From NCBI GenBank assembly GCA_018242585.1, contig JAFEBQ010000041.1, forward strand, positions 123,288 to 187,287: a stretch of 64,000 nt of DNA, written 5' to 3'. The DNA is from Planctomycetota bacterium (GTDB lineage Bacteria; Planctomycetota; Planctomycetia; Pirellulales; PNKZ01). This document shows positions 1 to 6,105 of the stretch, one piece after another. Within the stretch, counting starts at the first letter, position 1. Every line of letters starts with the position of its first letter. The notes beneath the pieces are model-generated. The model worked only from the letters and a program-made list of their open reading frames with translations. It had not been told where the DNA came from and did no database searches. The translations under genes and the position numbers were made by a program.

Positions 1-525
1 CAGCTTGAGCAGCAGGTTCTCGACGTCTTCGCCGACGTAGCCGGCTTCGGTCAACGTGGTGGCGTCGCCAATGGCGAACGGCACGTTCAAGATCTTGGCC
101 AGCGTGCGGGCCAGCAAGGTCTTGCCGCTGCCGGTCGGGCCGATCAGCAGGATGTTCGACTTGTCGAGTTCGATGTCGCCGCCTTCGCTGGCCATCATCA
201 GGCGCTTGTAGTGCGTGTGGACGGCCACGCCTAGCACCTTCTTGGCCTGCTCTTGACCAACCACGTAGTCATTGAGCTGCGTGACGATCTCACGCGGCGA
301 AGGAATGCGATTGAACAGCGGCTTGCTCGAGCCGCGACGACGACGTTCCTGGTCCAGAATCGACTGGCACAGTTCGATGCATTCGCCACAGATATATACG
401 TCGCCCGGACCTTCGACCAAAGGTCCGACGTCACGATAGCTCTTGCGACAGAACGAACAGAACGCGTTCTTCTTCGTGGTTCCACCGCCGCGCCGAGTGC
501 CGGTCATGTCCCTGCTCGAGGGCAT
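1..525 (-). CDS. clpX: ATP-dependent Clp protease ATP-binding subunit ClpX (5' part, cut by window edge)
   Basis: This is the first 175 codons of ClpX, the AAA+ unfoldase that feeds substrates to the ClpP peptidase in the cytoplasm. The N-terminal zinc-binding domain is visible as two CxxC pairs (FCSFC, then ICGEC), followed by the Walker A loop GPTGSGKT and the segment [13 protein letters not shown], all typical of ClpX. The ATG at 523-525 is preceded by AAGGAG (complement of 531-536) five bases upstream, which fixes the start. The remainder of the AAA+ domain lies outside the window. No trigger factor or clpP gene lies upstream, unlike the common proteobacterial order. Family assignment is certain; only completeness is unknown. 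Confidence 0.97.
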   Translation of the reverse strand, partial: MPSSRDMTGTRRGGGTTKKNAFCSFCRKSYRDVGPLVEGPGDVYICGECIELCQSILDQERRRRGSSKPLFNRIPSPREIVTQLNDYVVGQEQAKKVLGVAVHTHYKRLMMASEGGDIELDKSNILLIGPTGSGKTLLARTLAKILNVPFAIGDATTLTEAGYVGEDVENLLLKL

Positions 526-830
526 GCTAACTCCTTTTCAAGTCCTTCCGTCGCCGACCGCGCTGCACGAATACCGCTAGCGTGCCGACGGCGAAATATG
601 TTCCTCAGGATGCTGCTCGAGAGGCCGGCCGCAACCGTTGCCGGTTGCCAATGGCCGTTTGGACTTCCCTGACCGCGCTCGGTTCGAGCTGTAACGTAAC
701 CCGACTGTTGTACGTTCGGCCAATCGAAAGGGTTTGACGCAATCGTCTTTCACATCGTCGTATAGACGGTGCGACCCTCGTCGATAGCTGTCACGCACAT
801 TCTCTGAATGTTCGCTGCCAGCAGAACTAA
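526..830. other. Intergenic region upstream of clpX
   Basis: About 300 bases lie between clpX and the downstream end of the next gene. Apart from the clpX ribosome binding site I see no convincing gene, hairpin or consensus promoter. Open frames here have no recognisable protein character. Confidence 0.5.
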
Positions 831-1268
831 CTAGTTGGCTGGTGGGCCGTTATCGACCGGCCAGCCCTTAAGGTTTTCGTCTTCGTCTCGATCAGTGTTT
901 CTGTCCAATTCAGCCTGGTCGAGCGCCGGCTGGCGGCGTTTGGGATCGCCGCGCCGCCGGGGGTGCCCGCCATCGAGCTGGTCCTTGAGACGCGCTGATA
1001 GCATCGATTTAATGTTTCGGAATTCCTCGTCGCTAAGCTGACCGCTAGCGTGCAATTCCCGAAAATTTGTCACCTGGTCGCTGGCGGTGGGGCCGGTTTG
1101 TTGGAGCGATCGGCGCACCTTATCGACGAGGTAGTAGCCGACTACGCAGACAATCACCGTCAGGAACACCAGCACGAGCATTCGCCCAGTACCGTGGTCC
1201 AGATAGTGAGTCAGTTGTTCAAAGTTCACCACGCGAGGCACATCCGCAACGACCGGTACGATCTGCAC
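831..1268 (-). CDS. Small single-pass membrane protein with SHOCT-like tail
   Basis: A 145-residue protein of unknown function. It has a short N-terminal stretch, one strong membrane segment at about residues 30-48 (MLVLVFLTVIVCVVGYYLV), then a basic patch and a conserved-looking stretch 'FRELHASGQLSDEEFRNIKSMLSARL' split here as FRELHASGQLSDEEF and RNIKSMLSARL, which resembles the short C-terminal SHOCT-type helix-turn motif. The tail is charged and probably disordered. The start is a GTG at 1266-1268 with no strong ribosome binding site, so the true start is uncertain. It is probably anchored in the cytoplasmic membrane with the tail in the cytoplasm. Function cannot be inferred. Confidence 0.65.
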   Translation of the reverse strand: MQIVPVVADVPRVVNFEQLTHYLDHGTGRMLVLVFLTVIVCVVGYYLVDKVRRSLQQTGPTASDQVTNFRELHASGQLSDEEFRNIKSMLSARLKDQLDGGHPRRRGDPKRRQPALDQAELDRNTDRDEDENLKGWPVDNGPPAN

Positions 1269-1574
1269 AACCGTACCGTAATATTATGCGGGGGTCCGAT
1301 TCCGGCGTCCAGCAAAATGTCGCAAGTCCCTACGGCACGGCTACTAAGACGCATTTGGCCCGCAGAAACTGCCAAGTTTCGAGTAATCGAATCAGGTACA
1401 AACAGGGATGGCACGGCCGCTTGTCGGCCGTGTTGCGTGAGCAACAAGAACGATTTGCGGCGTTGCCGAAGGATACTTCTGACTACGCAAAGTTCTTCTT
1501 GTCGCTGGCGCGATCCAGCCGACAAGCGGCTGGACCACCCAACGTCGCCGCCCTGCCCCACTGCGATCTGTCCG
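1269..1574. other. Intergenic region with one small hairpin
   Basis: About 300 bases with no convincing gene. A short perfect hairpin (CACGGCCG / CGGCCGTG) lies at 1412-1432 but has no following T-run on either strand, so calling it a terminator is not justified. Confidence 0.4.
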
Positions 1575-2984
1575 TTACTTCCCCTCGGGCAGCAGCTTCT
1601 CCAACTCGGCCACCGTCCGCGCGTACGCCGGATTCTTGGCCAGGTTGTCGTACTCCTTGGGGTCGGTTCGGTGATCGTAAAGCTCGACGCCGAGTTCACC
1701 CTTGGCGCCCCAACGCGTGTAGCGAAACGCGTCGGTTCGCACGCTGTAACATTCGACCTGTCCCTTCCCCTTGCCGCGCGGACGCGAGACCTGGGTGAAC
1801 GCGGCCGGCTTGCTCGCGGCGCTCTGGTCGTCGAGCTGCGTTCGCAGGCTGCGCCCCGGCAGGTTCTCGGGGGCCTTCAAGCCGCACAGGTCGGCCAGCG
1901 TTGGATAGACGTCGATGATTTCAGCCAGCATCGTCGTGGTTTGCCCCTTGGCCTTTTGCCCCGGCGCGACAACGAACAGCGGCACCCGCGCCGACTCTTC
2001 GAACAGCGACCGCTTCTGCCACAAGCCGCCGTGCTCGCCCAGGTGATACCCGTGGTCGCTGACAAAAACGATGATCGTCTTGTCGGTCAGCTTCAAGCGT
2101 TCCAGCGCGTCGAGCAGCCGACCGACCTGCGCGTCCATGAACGTCACCGAGGCGAAATACGCTTGCAGGGCTTCGCGCATCACCGGTTCGGCCATGTGAT
2201 ACTTGGGCGGAGTCTGAATGGCCGCTTCGGGAATGTCGTCCCGATCGTTGGCCGGGCCGCCGGCCAACTTCAGCGTCTCGCGCGGATACATACCGAAGTA
2301 CTTCTTGGGGGCGACGTACGGCGTGTGCGGCCGGTAGAAGCCACAGGCGATGAAGAACGGCCGCTCCTGGTTGGCCTCGATCAGCTTGATGGCCGCTTCG
2401 GCGCCGATGGCGTCGGTCTGCTGCTCGTCGGTCCCCTCGGCCGCCAGCCAACTGGGCGTGCCGCCGAACTGACCTGGCTCGAGCGAGAAAATCTTGTCCT
2501 CGTCGTCCTTGTCACGACCCCGCGGGTTCACAACCTTCTGCCACGAGGGGGAGTCGTCGAGGCCGTCGGTACCGATCTGCGCCGGCACGCCGTAGTGGTA
2601 TAGCTTGCCAACGCGGGCCACGAAGTAGCCGTTGTTCTGAAACATTTGCGGCATGGTCACCACGTCGGGAATGTTCGAGCGGAACTGCACCGAGTTGTCA
2701 TAGACGCGCGTCTGGTCCGGCCGCAGCCCGGTCAGGAACGACGACCGGCTGGGATTGCACAGCGGATATTGGCAATAGGCCCGATCGAAGCGCGTGCCCA
2801 TCGCCGCCAATCGGTCGAGATTCGGCGACTTGACCTGCTCGTGCCCATAGCAACCAAGCGAGCAATTCAAATCGTCGGCCATGACCAGCAGGACGTTCAA
2901 CTTGTCGGCAGCGGATGCAGGCTGAGCGAACAGCGCGATAATCGTTGCGATAACGGCAATCAACAGACACAAGCAAAGCTTCAT
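1575..2984 (-). CDS. Secreted sulfatase, iduronate-2-sulfatase-like
   Basis: A 469-residue member of the alkaline-phosphatase-fold sulfatases, which hydrolyse sulfate esters, here probably from sulfated polysaccharides outside the cytoplasm. The ATG at 2982-2984 begins a clear Sec signal peptide (MKLCLCLLIAV..., cleavage near AQPASA-AD). The metal-binding MADDLN follows, and then CNPSR with Cys76, the residue converted to formylglycine. HTPYVAPKKYFGMYP and VSDHGYHLGEHG are typical of the iduronate-2-sulfatase branch. The reading frame is open further upstream, but that stretch is repeat DNA and has no signal peptide, so it was left out. A second sulfatase lies about 1 kb upstream on the same strand. 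The natural substrate is unknown. An anaerobic-type or FGE-type maturase is needed and is not in the window. Confidence 0.93.
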   Translation of the reverse strand: MKLCLCLLIAVIATIIALFAQPASAADKLNVLLVMADDLNCSLGCYGHEQVKSPNLDRLAAMGTRFDRAYCQYPLCNPSRSSFLTGLRPDQTRVYDNSVQFRSNIPDVVTMPQMFQNNGYFVARVGKLYHYGVPAQIGTDGLDDSPSWQKVVNPRGRDKDDEDKIFSLEPGQFGGTPSWLAAEGTDEQQTDAIGAEAAIKLIEANQERPFFIACGFYRPHTPYVAPKKYFGMYPRETLKLAGGPANDRDDIPEAAIQTPPKYHMAEPVMREALQAYFASVTFMDAQVGRLLDALERLKLTDKTIIVFVSDHGYHLGEHGGLWQKRSLFEESARVPLFVVAPGQKAKGQTTTMLAEIIDVYPTLADLCGLKAPENLPGRSLRTQLDDQSAASKPAAFTQVSRPRGKGKGQVECYSVRTDAFRYTRWGAKGELGVELYDHRTDPKEYDNLAKNPAYARTVAELEKLLPEGK

Positions 2985-3049
2985 GGCGGGCACTCCAACG
3001 GAGGTTTCAAGCTTTTGGCGTGGCTTACTCAACAATGTTTCAGGCGAGC

Positions 3050-3105
3050 GCGACAAACACCCCTCCCTTTCAGGGAGGGGCTGGGGGAGGGTAAAGACGT
3101 TCTCG
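3050..3105 (-). repeat. Paired-hairpin repeat family 1, single B arm
   Basis: One arm (B) of the repeat described at 3501-3683, in the opposite orientation. The perfect hairpin at 3060-3080 (stem CCCCTCCCT / AGGGAGGGG, three-base loop) is flanked by CGACAAACA on one side and CTGGGGGAGGGTAAAGACGTT on the other, matching the other copies. The last residues and the stop codon of the DUF559 gene lie inside it. Confidence 0.85.
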
Positions 3106-3480
3106 ACTTTGTGCCCGTGATTTGGCAAAACTCGACACAGCTTCCGCAACGGCATCCGAATCAGCGACAACTTCGTCATTCGTCACTCGAAACACTTCCA
3201 GGCCAAGCGATGACAAGTAAGTCGTCCGCTCGGCATCCTGGACAGCTCGCTCATCATGGCTCACGCCATCAAGCTCAACAACCAGATTTGCCTCGGGACA
3301 AAAGAAATCGGCGATGAAGGGGCCGATGGGGACTTGGCGACGGAATCGAACTGATTTCTGGTTTGCGCGCCGCAGTCGCTGCCACAACAGCCGTTCAGGA
3401 TAAGTCGCCTCGCGACGCAGTTTTCGAGCGCGTTCAGTCTGTTGGGGTGCGATTCGATGCCGGTTTTGCTTCTCACTCAT
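3070..3480 (-). CDS. DUF559 domain protein (Vsr-like endonuclease fold)
   Basis: A 136-residue DUF559 protein. These belong to the restriction-endonuclease-like superfamily and resemble the very-short-patch repair nuclease. Seen directly: RREATYPERLLWQRLRR, then FRRQVPIGPFIADFFCP, then LVVELDGVSHD, i.e. the D...ExD arrangement expected for metal binding. The start ATG at 3478-3480 has AGAGG seven bases upstream. The C-terminus (LYPPPAPP) and the TGA stop are supplied by repeat arm B: the stop falls at the apex of its hairpin. The 5' side faces a tandem pair of full repeat units about 20 bases away. Biochemical function is not established for the family. A role in repeat movement is inference. 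Confidence 0.85.
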   Translation of the reverse strand: MSEKQNRHRIAPQQTERARKLRREATYPERLLWQRLRRANQKSVRFRRQVPIGPFIADFFCPEANLVVELDGVSHDERAVQDAERTTYLSSLGLEVFRVTNDEVVADSDAVAEAVSSFAKSRAQSRERLYPPPAPP

Positions 3481-3500
3481 TTCGATTACCTCTCAAGCCA

Positions 3501-3683
3501 CATTTCGGCCTGCGGCCGAACACCTCTCCCTTCCAGGGAGAGGTCGGCGAGCGCAGCAAGCCGGGTGAGGGTAAATGCGTGGCGGGCCAACTCGGCCGCC
3601 ACCTTCACGCCCTGAAACTCCACTGGCTTGCAACGTCCTTACCCTCCCCCCTGCCCCTCCCTGAAAGGGAGGGGTGTTTGTCG
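3501..3683 (+). repeat. Paired-hairpin repeat family 1, full unit (copy 1)
   Basis: A composite of two hairpins about 110 bases apart. Arm A has stem ACCTCTCCCT / AGGGAGAGGT at 3522-3544, followed by GCGAGCGCAGCAAGCCGGGTG. Arm B has stem CCCCTCCCT / AGGGAGGGG at 3654-3674, preceded by TTACCCTCCCC and followed by TGTTTGTCG. A third small palindrome (TTCGGCC / GGCCGAA) starts the unit. It is almost identical over its length to the copy at 3740-3921, so the two are a recent tandem duplication. Confidence 0.9.
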
Positions 3684-3739
3684 GTCGCGCCGCTGACTTT
3701 TTTTCGTGGTACTGCTGACGAGATAACCTTCTCTCAATT

Positions 3740-3921
3740 CATTTCGGCCTGCGGCCGAACACCTCTCCCTTCCAGGGAGAGGTCGGCGAGCGCAGCAAGC
3801 CGGGTGAGGGTAAACGCGTCGCAAGCCAAGACGGCCGCCACCTTCACGCCCTGAAACTCCACTGGCTTGCAACGTCTTTACCCTCCCCCAGCCCCTCCCT
3901 GAAAGGGAGGGGTGTTTGTCG
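3740..3921 (+). repeat. Paired-hairpin repeat family 1, full unit (copy 2)
   Basis: Direct repeat of the unit at 3501-3683, same orientation, offset about 238-239 bases, with a handful of substitutions and a one-base length change in the C-run before arm B. It ends about 35 bases downstream of the stop of the next sulfatase gene and may serve as its transcription stop. Confidence 0.9.
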
Positions 3922-3957
3922 CGCACGTTACCGACCTGGTTCTGTTTGCGTTGCCGA

Positions 3958-5862
3958 TCACTCCGCCGCGCCGCGTTTGGGGGTGACGCCCAGTTGTTCG
4001 AGCGTGTGGGCCGTGACTCGCATGATGTAATCGTTCGGCCGCTCACGCTCGTTGGCCTGCTGCAACTCGTCGATCATTGGCTTGGCACGCTCGCCGAGTT
4101 CGTCGAGCTCGATTGCCGCGGCGAGCGCGATTTCCCAACGATCGTGCGATAACAATGGCGCCCACTCAGTAGGATCGATCGCTTCCTGCGTGCTACTAAA
4201 TGCGAACACTCGAATCGCGAGGGTACGAACAATCGGCGATGAGTCCTTTCTCGCGACACGACATACACCTAACCAATTATCGTGTTCTTCCGCCCGCGCA
4301 GGGCTGAGAATTGCTCCTGGGACTCGGCAGTAAGCTTCGCGAAACATCCACCAGCGAATCATTGGATCATCTGAACCCGTCAGTTTCTTGAATGCTTCAA
4401 ACTCTTCACCTTCGGGCGGCGCAGCTAAATACAGTAGATTCTTAAGCCGTCGGCTCTTAACAATTCTTTCACGCCAATCTGAAGGGGATCCCGAAATCGC
4501 ATCGTACATCAATGACTCGGGCAACAACCCGAGGTCATTTGTTTCGTCACACCAACGATCTTGCGCTTGGGACAACCGAATCAGCACATCCAAATACTGG
4601 CTATCCCCCGCCAGATTGTTCACTTCCTCAGGGTCCGCTTCGCTATCGAACAACAGTTCGCTCGGCCGCTCGCCGGCGAAGTAACTGGCTGCTGGGCCTT
4701 TCAACTCACCGTTCGCCGCCAACCGGCGATACTCCTGCATGATCGGCATCTGTTCGCAGTACCAAATGTGCTGGAAGTACGGCTCCCACGGCATGAAGTT
4801 CCGCACGTACCGGTAACGCTTGTCGCGCACCGTGCGGATCATGTCGTAGCGCTCGTCCATCCGGTCGCGCGCGCCGTACACATACTCGCGCGGCTTGTCA
4901 GCCTTCTTCGGCCCTAGGAACGCCTGGCCTTGCATGTGCGTGGGAATGTCCACCCCGGCCAGCGACAACACCGTCGGCGCCAGGTCGACAAACGCCACCA
5001 GCTCGTCCACCACCGTACCCGGCGCGATCTTCCCCGGCCAGCGAACCAGCAGCGGCACGCGCAAGCCCGAATCGTAGGGCCAGCGCTTACAACGGGGCAA
5101 GCCTCGCCCGTGGTCGCTGAAGAAGAACACGATCGTATTGTCACTCAACCCGTCGGCTTCCAACTCGGCCAGCTTGTCGGCCACAAGATAGTCAAGCGCC
5201 GTGATGTTGTCGTGGTTCATCGCCCAGTTCTTCCGCACCGTGGGCGTGTCGGGATAATACGACGGCAACTTGGCCTTGGTGGGGTCGTGCCGCTGCTCGG
5301 CGGTCAGGCGTTGCGTGTTCTTTTCATATTGCTCCGGCGTCGCCCGGGCCTGGCTCTCGTGGGTGACAATGAAGTTGAACACCGCGAAGAAGGGCTGGTC
5401 CTTGTCGGGGCGGTCGCGCCAATGGGCCTTGGCCCCATTCCGGTCCCAGGCGTCTTTCGGCACGTCGAAGTTGTAATCGGTCTTCGCGTTGTTCGTGCAA
5501 AAGTAGCCAGCCTGGCGCAGGTAGGCCGGGAAGCAACGCACATGCTCGGGCGGGGCGACTTTCGAGCGCATGTGCATGGTCCCCAGCATCGTCGGGTAGA
5601 CGCCAGTGATCAGGCCCGAGCGACTGGGCGCGCAGACCGGCGCGTGGGTGAAGACGTGCGTGTAGCGGGCCCCCTGCGAGGCCAGCCGATCGATCGTCGG
5701 CGTCACGGCGTACTTGTCGCCATAGCAGCCCAAGTCGGGGCTCATGTCTTCGCACGTGATCCAAAGAATGTTCGGCCGCTTCGCCGCGTCGGCCGCACGA
5801 ACGTCCGACACGGCGCCGAAGAAGGCGATCAAACAGGCAACAGAGCACAAGCAGCGATGCAT
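3958..5862 (-). CDS. Secreted sulfatase with C-terminal helical-repeat region, heparan N-sulfatase-like
   Basis: A 634-residue exported sulfatase. A Sec signal peptide (MHRCLCSVACLIAFFGAVS, cleavage near VRA-AD) is followed by NILWITCEDMSPDLGCYG and CAPSR (Cys77, the formylglycine site), with SDHGRGLPRCKRWPYDSG later, as in the sulfamidase/N-sulfoglucosamine sulfohydrolase branch. The catalytic part ends near residue 430. The last 200 residues are helical and contain repeats such as DPMIRWWMFREAYCRV and DRWEIALAAAIELDELGE, resembling HEAT-type repeats that might bind partner proteins or glycan. It is longer than most family members for this reason. Together with the sulfatase downstream it suggests use of sulfated polysaccharides. 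Substrate is not determinable from sequence alone. Confidence 0.93.
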   Translation of the reverse strand: MHRCLCSVACLIAFFGAVSDVRAADAAKRPNILWITCEDMSPDLGCYGDKYAVTPTIDRLASQGARYTHVFTHAPVCAPSRSGLITGVYPTMLGTMHMRSKVAPPEHVRCFPAYLRQAGYFCTNNAKTDYNFDVPKDAWDRNGAKAHWRDRPDKDQPFFAVFNFIVTHESQARATPEQYEKNTQRLTAEQRHDPTKAKLPSYYPDTPTVRKNWAMNHDNITALDYLVADKLAELEADGLSDNTIVFFFSDHGRGLPRCKRWPYDSGLRVPLLVRWPGKIAPGTVVDELVAFVDLAPTVLSLAGVDIPTHMQGQAFLGPKKADKPREYVYGARDRMDERYDMIRTVRDKRYRYVRNFMPWEPYFQHIWYCEQMPIMQEYRRLAANGELKGPAASYFAGERPSELLFDSEADPEEVNNLAGDSQYLDVLIRLSQAQDRWCDETNDLGLLPESLMYDAISGSPSDWRERIVKSRRLKNLLYLAAPPEGEEFEAFKKLTGSDDPMIRWWMFREAYCRVPGAILSPARAEEHDNWLGVCRVARKDSSPIVRTLAIRVFAFSSTQEAIDPTEWAPLLSHDRWEIALAAAIELDELGERAKPMIDELQQANERERPNDYIMRVTAHTLEQLGVTPKRGAAE

Positions 5863-5956
5863 GATTTCACCCAGCAGAAGGAGCGTGACGAAGGGGAGAC
5901 GCGCCCGAGGCCCCGATTATTTCACGCGATAGGAACCAGGGCGGCAGCCGCCTTTG

Positions 5957-6080
5957 CAGGGTGCACTAGGTGCACCTTATCTGTGGTTTCCAATGGGACA
6001 AACTCTAAATGCGGATCACCCGCATTGCGAACGCTTTTCCGCTGCCACGCACAATTAAGATGCACGGAGTGCACCCTACC
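5957..6080. repeat. Paired inverted repeat family 2 (GGGTGCAC type)
   Basis: Left arm CAGGGTGCACTAGGTGCACC and right arm TGCACGGAGTGCACCCTACC are inverted and each is itself palindromic. About 80 bases separate them. The same arm design is found at 23048-23153, so this is a dispersed family. It lies in the gap upstream of the sulfatase and downstream of the sensor kinase. Confidence 0.7.
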
Positions 6081-6105
6081 AGTACTGCCAATTGCGCGAA
6101 TTGCC

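Noticed and set aside
253..672. Open frame on the plus strand across the clpX start region
   Set aside because: It runs antisense to clpX, whose zinc motifs, Walker A loop and ribosome binding site are clear. The frame is a shadow of GC-rich coding DNA.
1412..1432. Hairpin as a Rho-independent terminator
   Set aside because: No T-run follows on either strand.
1050..2603. Long open frame on the plus strand (517 codons)
   Set aside because: It is antisense to the sulfatase gene, has no recognisable domain, and arises from third-position GC bias.
3501..3921. CRISPR array or phage att site in the tandem repeats
   Set aside because: Only two units of about 180 bases, no regular short repeat-spacer pattern, no cas or integrase gene.
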